Notes: a model not told the origin generated them from the sequence alone. A stretch of 46,336 bases of DNA from CAZYSK01 sp964649415 (GCA_964649415.1 CAZYSK010000045.1:1-46336), one strand, 5' to 3'. Positions 21,681-30,699 are shown, counted from the stretch's first letter. Translations and numbers: made by a program.

Positions 21681-23876
21681 CTAGAACGGCATCGCAGTGG
21701 GTATGACGGAGAGCACGAACTCGATGTCCTGCCGGTTCTCGCTCAACAACACGCCGCCGGCGCTCTCCAGCCGCGCCACCAGTTGATGCCTGCCCGGCGG
21801 GACCTGGGCCACGTTGGTCATCACCGTCTTGACCATCTCCTGCGCCTCTGCCCCACCATCCTCCAGGTCTGCGAACACGTTGAACGGCCTGAACACGTCG
21901 TCGGCCGGAACCTGGACCGGCGACTGCAGAATCGTCACCTCTTCTCCTGCATCGGTCAGCACACTCACGCTCAGGCGCGCGTCCTCGAAGGCCTCGTGCA
22001 AGTCGTTAACGATGACCACGTTCGTCAGGCTGAAGAGCGGCCACAGGGTGCCGATCTCCAGTCGATCCCGGCTGAACCAATCCCTTCCGAAGCTCACCAG
22101 CACGGGCTGATAGGCCGTCCTCAGGGCGTAGTAGCCCTGTTTGGGACGCCGGGCGTAGTCCACGACCGACCACGTGATGCTGGGCCAGCAATCCACGAAC
22201 ATGAACTGGTACAGGCTATTCACGCGCGACCACTTGTGCGCACGGTATCGCTCCGTGGCATACTTGAGCAGGTGAGCCTGATAGCGCTGGCTGTTTTCGA
22301 CGAAGTCCCCGATACTCTCGCCCCGCTCGATCTTGGCCACGTTGAAAGTCTGGTCATACTGGAAATCCCGGAACGCCCACGCCTGCCAGTGCGCCGGCTG
22401 CGTGGGCCACAGCGTCTCATCGTCGAACATCTCTTCGAGCGTCTGCGGGTTGGGCAGCGCCTGCGCACCATACTCATTGATGAAAGGCGCGGCCGGGAGC
22501 CCCGCGAAGTCCCGCCAGTGTCCCCCATACCAACCGGGATACGTGTGCTGCGTGAAGTCGCTGGCCTGTGTGACGACGCGCGTGCTGTCCTCCTCCCGTA
22601 CCGCCTGGGCCAGGATCGGGTCGAGCGAATGGCGGTTGAACGTGGGCTCGTTGTGACAACACCAGACGCCGATGCTCGGACGGTTGTAGAGCATGCGCAC
22701 GAAGTCCCGGATCTGGGACACAGCGTTCGCGGCGAACGCGTCCGTGTCGTCGTAGCTCCACTGGAGCGCGAAGTCTGCCCAAACCAGGATACCCGCCTCG
22801 TCACAGGCACGGTAGAACTCCTCCCGCTGCACGTGAGCATGGACGCGCACGCTGTTGATGTTACACTCCCGCAGTAGGCGGATGTCCCTGGCGATCATAT
22901 CCGCATCGTACTCGCTGAGCCACTGCGTGGGGATGACGTTGGTGCCCCGTAGGAACACGCGCTCGCCGTTCAGGTGAAAGACCCAGTCGGGAGTAGCGCT
23001 GATCTCCCGGATACCGAACTGATCCTCCACCAGGCTCAGCACGGTGCCGTCCGCAGCCACCGTGGCCGTGCAGGTGTACAGATTCGGGCGCCCGTAGTCC
23101 CACGTGCTCCAAAGCTGCGGATCCGCGATCGTCTGCGTGATGCTGACGGCATTAAGGCCCGGCCGGAGCAGTCGCCGAGCAGAGACCGCGAAATGCTGGT
23201 CATCCGCGTCGAAGTTGTGTGGCTGGAGGGTCACCCCTACGTCGGCCAACAAGGGCCTCGGCGCGTGGTTGTGCACGTCCAGCGTCACAGTCACGACCGC
23301 CCCGCGATCGAGCAGCGCCGGCGTGATCTGCAAGCGCTCGATGCTGGCCACCTCACAGATAACCAGATCCACGTCGTTCCAAATTCCACCCGTGCCCATG
23401 TCCTGCCCGTGCTCTGGATCCGAGCCCCCGGGCCGGCAGTCGTGGTGATTGAAAATGCCCTTGATCAGCCGTTTGCGGTTGGGCCATCCCTGTGGGCCGG
23501 GCGTCTCAAGGGGCGCATCCACCCTGACCAATAACGTGTGATCCCCTTCCTCTAGGATCGACGCGATGTCGAACGCAAAGGGCTGGAAGTATCCCTCGTG
23601 GTGACCCAGGTACTCGCTATCGAGCCACACGTCGGCGAGATAGTCCACCCCCTTGAACCGGACGAAGACCGGGTACTCTGGCCCGGGGCCTTGCCAGGGG
23701 AAGCTACGGCGGAACCAAACCACGCCGTTGATGTTCTCCAGCCCGGCCAGTTGCCAGTTGCAGGGAATCTCCATGGGCATCCAGGCTTCCGCCGGCAACG
23801 TCGAGGGATCAAACTCATCGCCGGGATCTAGCAGACAATCCCAGGAACCGTTCAGAGACCTCACTTGCTCGCTCAT
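21681..23876 (-). CDS. Glycoside hydrolase family 2 protein
   Basis: GH2 enzyme of 731 residues. The N-terminal sugar-binding domain has LNGSWDCLLDPGDEF, IPCNWQL and VWFRRSF; an Ig-like domain follows, then the TIM barrel. The acid/base glutamate is Glu410 in CHNEPTF and the nucleophile is Glu468 in INEYGAQ, both in the positions expected for the family. Related enzymes are beta-galactosidases, beta-glucuronidases and beta-mannosidases; the specificity cannot be read here. No signal peptide is present, so it should act in the cytoplasm on imported oligosaccharide. ATG 23876 has AAGGGGG about 7 bases upstream, and the longer frame lacks support. It is the first gene behind the promoter at 24005-24033. 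Confidence 0.92.
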   Translation of the reverse strand: MSEQVRSLNGSWDCLLDPGDEFDPSTLPAEAWMPMEIPCNWQLAGLENINGVVWFRRSFPWQGPGPEYPVFVRFKGVDYLADVWLDSEYLGHHEGYFQPFAFDIASILEEGDHTLLVRVDAPLETPGPQGWPNRKRLIKGIFNHHDCRPGGSDPEHGQDMGTGGIWNDVDLVICEVASIERLQITPALLDRGAVVTVTLDVHNHAPRPLLADVGVTLQPHNFDADDQHFAVSARRLLRPGLNAVSITQTIADPQLWSTWDYGRPNLYTCTATVAADGTVLSLVEDQFGIREISATPDWVFHLNGERVFLRGTNVIPTQWLSEYDADMIARDIRLLRECNINSVRVHAHVQREEFYRACDEAGILVWADFALQWSYDDTDAFAANAVSQIRDFVRMLYNRPSIGVWCCHNEPTFNRHSLDPILAQAVREEDSTRVVTQASDFTQHTYPGWYGGHWRDFAGLPAAPFINEYGAQALPNPQTLEEMFDDETLWPTQPAHWQAWAFRDFQYDQTFNVAKIERGESIGDFVENSQRYQAHLLKYATERYRAHKWSRVNSLYQFMFVDCWPSITWSVVDYARRPKQGYYALRTAYQPVLVSFGRDWFSRDRLEIGTLWPLFSLTNVVIVNDLHEAFEDARLSVSVLTDAGEEVTILQSPVQVPADDVFRPFNVFADLEDGGAEAQEMVKTVMTNVAQVPPGRHQLVARLESAGGVLLSENRQDIEFVLSVIPTAMPF

Positions 23877-23927
23877 TTCTACCCCCTTCCGCCTGAGGTC
23901 CGGCCACTCACCAGGCCCGACAGGTCT

Positions 23928-23943
23928 TCCGACGGATGTCGGA
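23928..23943. promoter_or_regulatory. Palindrome in GH2 leader, possible operator
   Basis: TCCGAC-GGAT-GTCGGA, a 6-bp arm palindrome about 55-70 bases downstream of the predicted transcription start of the GH2 operon. The flank GACAGGTCTTCC resembles the leader repeat at 11238, so it may be repeat-derived rather than a regulator site. Confidence 0.35.
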
Positions 23944-24004
23944 CGCACAATCGACGTCCGCGGCATCCGCCCTCCCAGGCCTCATCGCAGGCATCGCACG
24001 TGAC

Positions 24005-24033
24005 ATTATACAGACCTCTTCCCTCTCTGGCAA
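24005..24033 (-). promoter_or_regulatory. Sigma-70-type promoter of the GH2 operon
   Basis: On the minus strand TTGCCA (24028-24033), a 17-base spacer and a perfect TATAAT (24005-24010). It lies about 130 bases before the GH2 start, with no competing gene between them. Confidence 0.75.
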
Positions 24034-24044
24034 TCGGGTATTCC

Positions 24045-26588
24045 TCACGCGCGCGGCCGTCTTGAGGCAGCTTCCTGCTCTTGCAGGGGGAGCCACACGG
24101 TGAAGGTGCTACCAACGCCCTCCTCGCTCTCCACTGTCATCCGCCCGCCGTGCAACTCCACGATCTCCTTCGCGATCGCCAACCCCAGGCCGGTCCCGGA
24201 GATCTGCATCAGGCGCGGCTGCTCTCCCCGGAAGAAGCGCTCGAAGACGTGCGGGAGTTCCTCTGCCGGGATGCCCATCCCCGTGTCGGTCACTGTGGCC
24301 GTCGCCCAGATGCGCCCCGCGTCCTTCTCCACCGCGGTCGAGACCACCACCGCGCCCCCTTCGAGCGTGTAGTGAATCGCGTTCTCCACCAGGTTGTTCA
24401 ACACCTGCATCATCCGCTCCGGGTCAACCAAGACCGCCAGCCCACCCTGGGGCCTCGCCCAATACTCAGAAAGCATCGCGCGCCGATGTCGCAGCGTCAG
24501 CCCCTGCGCCTGGGCAAGCACCACGTGTCTCTTGACGCTGGTCTCGACCATCTCGTCGAGCTGGGTCAGGCGGGGGTTCATCTCCAGGCGACCCGCGTCT
24601 ATGCGCGAGATCTGCAGGATGTCCTCGACCAACCGCGCCTGGCGATCCGCCTCCCCCGCCAGGGTCCTCAGGTGTTCCCGCCATCTGTCCGGCTGCCGAT
24701 CCATCAAGTGCGCGTACAGCTTGACCGTCGTGACCGGCGTGCGAAGTTCGTGGGAGACGTTCGAGACAAAGCGGGTCTTCATCCGGTCCAGTGCCTTGAA
24801 GTGGCTGACGTCGTGGATGTCCACCACTGCCGTCGGCTCGCCCCGCGTTGGCCGAAGCACCTCCTCCGCCTGCGGCTCCGAGATCGGCGCGCCCCTGAGC
24901 TCGAGATCCAGCCCCTTCAGTTCCAACATCGCTTCCGGCAGCCCTTCAGCGTGCGTCCCCGCGCTCACCTGCCGGGCCAGTTCTCGCACCGCCTCTCGCA
25001 ATCGAGCCTCGTCCTCCGGCAAGAGCGTGCAGCAAAGCCAGTCCTGAGCAACCGGGTTGGCCTGAAGGATCTCTCCGTGCGCATCCGTAACCACAATGCC
25101 ATCCAATGTGCTGCCGAGGATCGCCTGCAGCCGGGCATACTGAGCCTGGAGCTGGGCGGTGCGCTCCTGCACCCGTTGCTCCAGTTGCTCCGCGTAGTCG
25201 CGCAATTCCCGGTGTAGCCTGGCGTTCTCGACAGCCACGGCCACCTGATTGGCCAACGTCGTCAGCGTGAGTTGCTCGTCGTCGGAGTAGGGCACTTCCG
25301 AGAGCTTGGGTCCCACCGCCAGGACCCCAACCAGGTCGCCCTTGGCCCTCAAAGGAATCAGCAGTTCAGCCCCCATCTGATCCAGGTCCTCCCTCTCCCT
25401 CCCCCAGAGAGCTTTGAACTGCGGCATTACGTCCACGTCCTGCCTGGTCAAGGCTTGTTCGTGCTCAGACAGCCACGCCACAACCGGGTGGTCGACGCGC
25501 AGCTTGATGTCCGCGATCGCATCCATACCCCGCCCGGCCATCAAGCGGAACACACCGCTTTGCTCCTGCTTGATGAAGAAGGCCGCCTGCCCAATGTGCA
25601 CGGTCGTCACCACTTCGTCGAGGATCATATTCGTCAGCCGGTTGAGGTCAAGCACTGCCGCCGCGGTGCGGATGAGCCGCTGCAACATCAGGCGCGAGTC
25701 GTACTTCTCGCGGAAGAAGAGGCGGTCAACCCACCGTTGCGCTCTCCCCCGCAGAGGTTCGGCGACCAACGCAGCTATGACGGCCAACAGGAGAGACACA
25801 AGCACAATCTCGGGCTCGGCCGACACGCCAAACAGCCCCGTGGCCAGGAAGATGAGGAGGAAGTAACCCGCGCCGATGAGGATAGTGGGGATGAAATAGA
25901 GAAGCCCTCGGCGGACGACCAGCGTGATGTCCAACAACTGGTAGCGCCGGATCACATACGCGAGCAAGAGCGCGTTGATCAGGTTGGCGGCGTGATCCAC
26001 GGGAAGCGCGGACAGGACTGGCAAGGCGTCCGTGCTCGTCCCCAGAATGACGAAGAACAGGCCAATCAGGGGATAGCGGATACGATTCCGCATGACCGGG
26101 GTCAGCGTGCGACGATAGGCCCGCACGAGGTACCAGATCGATAGCCCCCAGAACAGCGCGCCGTAGGCCGTAGCGAAATACGTGGCCGGGCCGGCGTCAA
26201 AGCTGAGCAAGCCACCCTCCAACAGGCGGGCGTCCGTGACCATAAGCCCCAACGTATTGGCGATCTCCAGTCCCACCAGGCTCACGACCCCAATCCGCAC
26301 CCAGCGACTCGGCCCCGTGTTCAGGAACGTCTGCACGAAACTGAAGTAGACCAGGGGCATAGCCAGAGCGCTCCCGATCAGTACCTTGTTCCAAAACAGA
26401 ATACGGGCCGGATCAAGACGCATCATAGCCGACCCAAAGCTCCACACCGCCATGACGACCAGGTAGAGCCCGAAGAGGCGATGCAGGCGCGAGCGCACCC
26501 TGCGGCGAATCACCACAACCACAAGGACAGCATAGCTCAGCAATGCCAGTAGAGGCGTAAGGGTAAGAAGCCAGAAACGCACGTTCAT
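24045..26588 (-). CDS. Membrane sensor histidine kinase with GAF and PAS domains
   Basis: Sensor kinase of 847 residues. About nine N-terminal transmembrane helices (residues 5-285) are followed by a GAF module (about 310-460: ELLIPLRAKGDLVGVLAVGPK), a coiled coil (LEQRVQERTAQLQAQ), a PAS module (ILGSTLDGIVVTDAHGEILQ), HisKA with His613 in SHELRTPV, and a HATPase with NAIHYTLEGG, DTGMGIP and GTGLGLAIAKEIVELHGG. The layout copies the kinase at 16285-18669 with an added PAS. ATG 26588 is used because it directly precedes the first helix; upstream in-frame codons begin with TTG and look non-coding. No response regulator gene is adjacent. It follows the GH3-like gene by 68 bases and may share its transcript. 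Confidence 0.9.
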   Translation of the reverse strand: MNVRFWLLTLTPLLALLSYAVLVVVVIRRRVRSRLHRLFGLYLVVMAVWSFGSAMMRLDPARILFWNKVLIGSALAMPLVYFSFVQTFLNTGPSRWVRIGVVSLVGLEIANTLGLMVTDARLLEGGLLSFDAGPATYFATAYGALFWGLSIWYLVRAYRRTLTPVMRNRIRYPLIGLFFVILGTSTDALPVLSALPVDHAANLINALLLAYVIRRYQLLDITLVVRRGLLYFIPTILIGAGYFLLIFLATGLFGVSAEPEIVLVSLLLAVIAALVAEPLRGRAQRWVDRLFFREKYDSRLMLQRLIRTAAAVLDLNRLTNMILDEVVTTVHIGQAAFFIKQEQSGVFRLMAGRGMDAIADIKLRVDHPVVAWLSEHEQALTRQDVDVMPQFKALWGREREDLDQMGAELLIPLRAKGDLVGVLAVGPKLSEVPYSDDEQLTLTTLANQVAVAVENARLHRELRDYAEQLEQRVQERTAQLQAQYARLQAILGSTLDGIVVTDAHGEILQANPVAQDWLCCTLLPEDEARLREAVRELARQVSAGTHAEGLPEAMLELKGLDLELRGAPISEPQAEEVLRPTRGEPTAVVDIHDVSHFKALDRMKTRFVSNVSHELRTPVTTVKLYAHLMDRQPDRWREHLRTLAGEADRQARLVEDILQISRIDAGRLEMNPRLTQLDEMVETSVKRHVVLAQAQGLTLRHRRAMLSEYWARPQGGLAVLVDPERMMQVLNNLVENAIHYTLEGGAVVVSTAVEKDAGRIWATATVTDTGMGIPAEELPHVFERFFRGEQPRLMQISGTGLGLAIAKEIVELHGGRMTVESEEGVGSTFTVWLPLQEQEAASRRPRA

Positions 26589-26656
26589 CGCCCTCTCAGC
26601 TCTCGTCCCGGCCAACACGTGGAGGCACAGTCGCCGCGCATTCCCCAATCACGCGC

Positions 26657-28261
26657 TCAAGTCCCGGCATCGGCTGCGCGCAGCAGATCAGCCATCGTGT
26701 CACTGGGCGCGTTCATGTGCGGTGGCTTCAGATGAGCCAGGTCGGCCCCCGCCGCCTGCTGCGCCTCCATGAAGCGCACAAACGTACCGGGGGGCAACAG
26801 CGTCACGCGCAGGGGGGACATCTCAATCAAGCGGTCCAGGTCAGCGTAGAAGGGATTGAGCGCTTTCAGTTCCTCGTGCACGCGCTGCGTGGCATCCTCG
26901 ACGGACACGCTTCCTTTGGGCTCGAAGTACAGATGCAGGATCGCGTGGCCCTCCCGCATTTCCTTGCGCGCCGTCCATTCAACGTACGGGACGCCCGTGT
27001 TCTCAAGCGCCTGCCACACCAGTTTCTCGTCGATCAGGCCCGTGAACCCGGCCAGGTCGATGTAATCCGTGTCACGGCTGGCAAACACCATGCTCGGCAA
27101 TTCGATACCCGCCTCATCATCCCTCAGAGAGACGAAGCGTATAATGTCGTGCAACCGGTAGCGCAGGAAAGGCCCGCCGTAGAAATTGGTGATCACGACC
27201 TCATAGCGCCCGCCCGCGTCCACCTGATCGATCAACACCGTCTGTGGCACGTAGCTTCTGTCCGCTCGCGCGCGCGCCCATTCCTCCTCAGGGATGAACT
27301 CGAAGAAGCATGCATCGGGCAAGAAGTAGAGCCCCTTGCGATCCCAAGCCTGCGTCGCGATAGCGCCCGCAGCCTCCGTACAACCGTAGTTCTCGTGCGG
27401 CTCCACCCCCCAATACTCAATCATCTTCGCCCGATAGATGGACGTGTCGGTGCCGCCGACGCCGATCCCTTTCACCCGCCACAGGTCCTTGGGCAGCATC
27501 GGACGGCCGGCCAGCCGGCTGCGCAGCCAGGCCCGACCCAGGCGGAAAAGCACGGCCGGGTGTAGAAGCGCTGGCGAAACACCACCGCCGCCCGTTCCCT
27601 CGGCGAATCGCTCCCCCATCTTCACCAGAACAGAACTGATGGAGCCGATGACGTCGATGCCCGTCCGCAGCCCCATCTGAAAACCCACCTGAATGCGCTC
27701 CTGAAAGCTCATCTGTTCCATCTCTTCCACCGACGGAACGTAGCGGAAGTCGAACGACTCGGCCAGACTCAGGGCCGCGTACCCACTGACGTAGGGCCGC
27801 GCCGCGACGTTATAGACGAAGACGTCTCCAGGTTCCAGGAGCACATCGCCGCGCCGCTGCGCCGTGGCCAAGACCAGCGTGGCCAACATGGTCTCCCCGA
27901 TCTTGGTGAAGGCGTGGGCCGTGTAGGGAGCCCACTTGTAGCGGCCCGTGCGGCCCGAGGTGTGGGCCCAGGCCAAAGGCTTCTCAGCCAACACGTCCTC
28001 CCTACGCTCATCCAGATAGGGCGCATAGTCCTCGTAGGTCGTCAAGCGCACCCGCTGCCGGAACCCTGCCACGCTCCGCGGCGCTTCGCCCCCCATCAAG
28101 ACGCGGCCCAATTCCGAGCGACCCACCAACTCCAACTGCTCTGTCAGCAGGCGCTCCTGGATTTCCATAAACTCGTCCAGGCTCAGATCAAGGAAACCGC
28201 AATACTTCCTCCACACCTCATCTTTGCGTCCCTGTCTCAGCAGCTCTGTCGCCGTTGCCAT
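26657..28261 (-). CDS. GH3 (auxin-responsive) family adenylating-enzyme homologue
   Basis: Protein of 534 residues resembling the GH3 branch of the ANL superfamily, which in plants joins amino acids to auxin or jasmonate; bacterial members have unassigned substrates. A phosphate-binding loop of the type TSGRTGRYKWAPYT (about 101-114) replaces the usual SSGTTG. Further motifs are YGCTEAAG (about 295-302), GRYEVVITNFYGGPFLRYRLHDII and the hinge-like DLAGFTGLIDEKLV. The protein is full length for the family and has both N- and C-terminal parts, so it could activate a carboxylic acid with ATP. ATG 28261 follows AAGGAGTGGGGCGGG. Two tandem GCGCCAT hairpins lie directly upstream in the leader. Family assignment is from motif memory. 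Confidence 0.8.
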   Translation of the reverse strand: MATATELLRQGRKDEVWRKYCGFLDLSLDEFMEIQERLLTEQLELVGRSELGRVLMGGEAPRSVAGFRQRVRLTTYEDYAPYLDERREDVLAEKPLAWAHTSGRTGRYKWAPYTAHAFTKIGETMLATLVLATAQRRGDVLLEPGDVFVYNVAARPYVSGYAALSLAESFDFRYVPSVEEMEQMSFQERIQVGFQMGLRTGIDVIGSISSVLVKMGERFAEGTGGGGVSPALLHPAVLFRLGRAWLRSRLAGRPMLPKDLWRVKGIGVGGTDTSIYRAKMIEYWGVEPHENYGCTEAAGAIATQAWDRKGLYFLPDACFFEFIPEEEWARARADRSYVPQTVLIDQVDAGGRYEVVITNFYGGPFLRYRLHDIIRFVSLRDDEAGIELPSMVFASRDTDYIDLAGFTGLIDEKLVWQALENTGVPYVEWTARKEMREGHAILHLYFEPKGSVSVEDATQRVHEELKALNPFYADLDRLIEMSPLRVTLLPPGTFVRFMEAQQAAGADLAHLKPPHMNAPSDTMADLLRAADAGT

Positions 28262-28283
28262 CCCGCCCCACTCCTTTCCCCTG

Positions 28284-28348
28284 CAAACGCGCCATTCCGA
28301 TGGCGCTCCTTCCCCCTACAAACGCGCCATTCCGATGGCGCTCCTTCC
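28284..28348. repeat. Two tandem GCGCCAT hairpin units
   Basis: Two nearly identical units with a 35-base period. Each contains ACAAAC or GCAAAC, then GCGCCATTCCGATGGCGC (28289-28306 and 28324-28341), then TCCTTCC. On the minus strand each unit ends next to GTAGGGG/GCAGGGG, the arm of the 43-bp palindromes. They lie immediately upstream of the ribosome site of the GH3-like gene. Confidence 0.85.
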
Positions 28349-28409
28349 GTTCTGTCGACGTGTTGGGAACCCAATAATAGCAGCCACCAAGCCTGCCGGC
28401 CTGCCCAGG

Positions 28410-29141
28410 TCACCCGCCCGTGTCCTCCGCCACCGCCCGCACGGTCAAAGGACACGGGTACCAGGGCCTGCGAGGCCGGGACTGGAGTACCTCGATCTGC
28501 GTGAAACCGGCGTCCGCGACAACCGCTCGCCATTCGCCCGCCGTACGAATGTTCGACAGAGCATCCGTCTCGGCCTGCGCTCGAGCCGACTTCACATGCC
28601 ACAGACTGTAAAAGACCAGCAGGAGCCGCAACAAGACCGCTCCCCACCATGAGCGCCAGAGAGCCGACAACCCCACGTCGGCCACCACAATGCGGCCACC
28701 TGTCCGCAGCACACGCCGCATCTCGGCCATCAACCGAGGCACATCCATGTGGTGCGTGCCGAGCCCGCAGATAGCCACGTCGAAAACGCCACTGGCAACA
28801 GGCATAGCGGCAGCCGACGCACAGACCAAGCTGATAGGGAGAGAAAGACCGGTCGCCTCGGCCTTGTTCCGCCCATGCCCAAGCATAGCCGGGGTGATAT
28901 CCAGTCCGACGACTCGTCCCCCGGCACCAACCTGTCCCGCCATCGTCCGGGGAATGAGCGCCGTCCCGGTGGCCACGTCCAGGACCATGTCCCCCTGGCT
29001 GACGGACGCCTGCTGAACCAGGCGGCCAACCAGTGCCCCGTAACTGACCCCCCAGAACTTGCGCAACTCCCGATCCACCGTCTCCTCATACTGAGGAGCC
29101 AGATCGGCGAAAGCTTCAATGACTGCGTGACTATCGGTCAT
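28410..29141 (-). CDS. Class I SAM-dependent methyltransferase
   Basis: Protein of 243 residues with the UbiE/Methyltransf_11 pattern: motif I VLDVATGTALIPR (about 53-65), an acidic strand end VVGLDITPAML, ASAAAMPVASGVFDVAICGLGTHH (motif II/III region) and EMRRVLRTGGRIVVADVG. A hydrophobic helix (WWGAVLLRLLLVFYSLW, about 165-181) interrupts the C-terminal half, and may cap the active site or touch the membrane. Substrate is not evident; lipids or quinones are possible. The ATG at 29141 has GGAGG close upstream (3-4 base spacing), and TTG 29159 is a less likely alternative. It is transcribed from the promoter at 29202-29230. Confidence 0.85.
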   Translation of the reverse strand: MTDSHAVIEAFADLAPQYEETVDRELRKFWGVSYGALVGRLVQQASVSQGDMVLDVATGTALIPRTMAGQVGAGGRVVGLDITPAMLGHGRNKAEATGLSLPISLVCASAAAMPVASGVFDVAICGLGTHHMDVPRLMAEMRRVLRTGGRIVVADVGLSALWRSWWGAVLLRLLLVFYSLWHVKSARAQAETDALSNIRTAGEWRAVVADAGFTQIEVLQSRPRRPWYPCPLTVRAVAEDTGG

Positions 29142-29201
29142 TCGCCTCCAGGACGCCAATCACAGTCCATACCGAGCAGTGGCCTCGAAGCAACCTGGCC
29201 A

Positions 29202-29230
29202 ATTATACCTCAGTGGCTTGAGTAGGGCAA
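29202..29230 (-). promoter_or_regulatory. Promoter of the methyltransferase gene
   Basis: On the minus strand TTGCCC (29225-29230), 17-base spacer, TATAAT (29202-29207), about 60 bases before ATG 29141. Confidence 0.7.
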
Positions 29231-29293
29231 ATCCATTTGCAGGCTTAAATTGCGCCATCCGAACCATGCTGAAAAAAGCGTAGTTGGATGTGC

Positions 29294-29322
29294 TTGCCAG
29301 CCCGCATCCAATGGAGTACAAT
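29294..29322 (+). promoter_or_regulatory. Promoter of the leuC-leuD-like operon
   Basis: TTGCCA (29294-29299), 17-base spacer, TACAAT (29317-29322), 44 bases before the ATG at 29367. It is divergent from the methyltransferase promoter. Confidence 0.75.
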
Positions 29323-29366
29323 ACCTCACGCTACGTCCACACCTAAGATCCGCAAAGGAGGCTGCC

Positions 29367-30620
29367 ATGGGTCATCCGTTCGCTGAGAAAATCCTGGCGC
29401 GTAAGGCAGGCCTGGCCTCAGTCATGCCCGGCCAGATCGTCGAGGTCGCGCCCGACACGGCGCTCAGTCACGACAACACCGCCCCCATCGCGGGCATCTT
29501 CCGCAAGATCGGCGTGGAACGCGTGGCGCAGCCCGGCATGCACGTCGTCGTACTCGACCACGCCTGCCCGCCCCCCACGACGAAGCACGCCCAGAATCAC
29601 AAGGCCATCCGCCAATTCGTCGCAGACCAGGGGATCGAGCACTTCTACGACGTTGGGCGCGGCGTATGCCACCAGGTGCTGGCGGAGGAGGGCTTCGCCC
29701 TGCCGGGTGCGCTGATCGTCGGCTCCGACTCGCACACCCCCACCGCCGGAGCCTTCGGGGCTTTCGCCGTGGGCATCGGGCGCAGCGAGATGGCCTCGAT
29801 CATGGCGACCGCGCGCATCTGGCTGCGCGTCCCCGAGAGCATCAAGATCGTCATCCATGGGCAACTGCCCACCGGGGTCACGTCCAAGGACCTGGCACTG
29901 CACGCCATCGGCGACCTGGGAGCCGACGGGGCCCTCTATCAGTCCGTCGAGTGGCACGGGGAGGGCGTGGAGGCGCTCGACATGGAGGCTCGCATGGTCA
30001 TCCCCAACCTCATGGCGGAGATGGGGGCCAAGAACGCCTATATTCCGCCTGACGACGTCACCCGCGCCTGGCTCGAGGGCCGAGCTCGCCGCCCCTACGA
30101 GCCGCTCCTTCCTGACCCGGATGCTGACTACGCCCGCGTCATTGAGTACGACGCGGCGAGAATCGAGCCGGTGGTCGCCAAACCCCACACCGTGGACAAC
30201 GTCGCGCCAGTGCGGGAGGTGGCCGGGACGCCGATTGACCAGGCGTTCCTGGGCACGTGCACCAACGGCCGGCTGTCCGATCTGGCTATGGCCGCGCAGG
30301 TGATCGAAGCGCGCAAGGTCGCGCCAGGCGTGCGGCTGATCGTGATCCCGGCGTCCTCGGAGATATACCTGGCGGCGCTCGACGCCGGCTACCTGCGCAC
30401 CTTCGTCGAGGCAGGCGCCGTCGTCGAGAGCCCGGGCTGCGGCCCTTGCATGGGCAACCACATGGGCGTGCCCGCCGAGGGAGAAGTCTCGATCAGCACG
30501 GCCAACCGCAACTTCCGGGGCCGGATGGGCACAAAGGAGAGCGACGTCTACCTGGCCAGCCCTCTCGTCGTCGCGGCGAGCGCCGTCGCCGGCGCCATCG
30601 CGCACCCGAGAGACCTGTGA
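29367..30620 (+). CDS. leuC: 3-isopropylmalate dehydratase/homoaconitase large subunit
   Basis: Aconitase-superfamily large subunit of 417 residues, the length of the short LeuC/HacA type. With the small subunit it isomerises a hydroxy-acid through dehydration and rehydration, as in leucine synthesis (2- to 3-isopropylmalate). The [4Fe-4S] cysteines are Cys298 (GTCTNGR), Cys358 and Cys361 (GCGPCMG). Active-site blocks include DHACPPPTTK, GSDSHTPTAGAFGAFAVGIG and TANRNFRGRMG. The ATG at 29367 has AAAGGAGG about 5 bases upstream; the longer open frame contains the promoter. leuA and leuB are not in the window, so homoaconitate, citramalate-derived or dimethylmalate substrates cannot be excluded. 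The small subunit gene follows after 79 bases. Confidence 0.9.
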   Translation: MGHPFAEKILARKAGLASVMPGQIVEVAPDTALSHDNTAPIAGIFRKIGVERVAQPGMHVVVLDHACPPPTTKHAQNHKAIRQFVADQGIEHFYDVGRGVCHQVLAEEGFALPGALIVGSDSHTPTAGAFGAFAVGIGRSEMASIMATARIWLRVPESIKIVIHGQLPTGVTSKDLALHAIGDLGADGALYQSVEWHGEGVEALDMEARMVIPNLMAEMGAKNAYIPPDDVTRAWLEGRARRPYEPLLPDPDADYARVIEYDAARIEPVVAKPHTVDNVAPVREVAGTPIDQAFLGTCTNGRLSDLAMAAQVIEARKVAPGVRLIVIPASSEIYLAALDAGYLRTFVEAGAVVESPGCGPCMGNHMGVPAEGEVSISTANRNFRGRMGTKESDVYLASPLVVAASAVAGAIAHPRDL

Positions 30621-30699
30621 TAGAACGCGCAGCACGCGGCACTTGGACAAGCCACCACACATCCAGCGATCTGGATTGATCTGAACTGAGGGATCCAAA

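Noticed and set aside
20064..22877. 937-codon open frame on the plus strand
   Set aside because: It is antisense to three well-supported genes (YdjC, Gfo/Idh/MocA, GH2) and its translation is His/Arg-rich without recognisable motifs; GC-rich coding DNA often leaves such antisense frames open.
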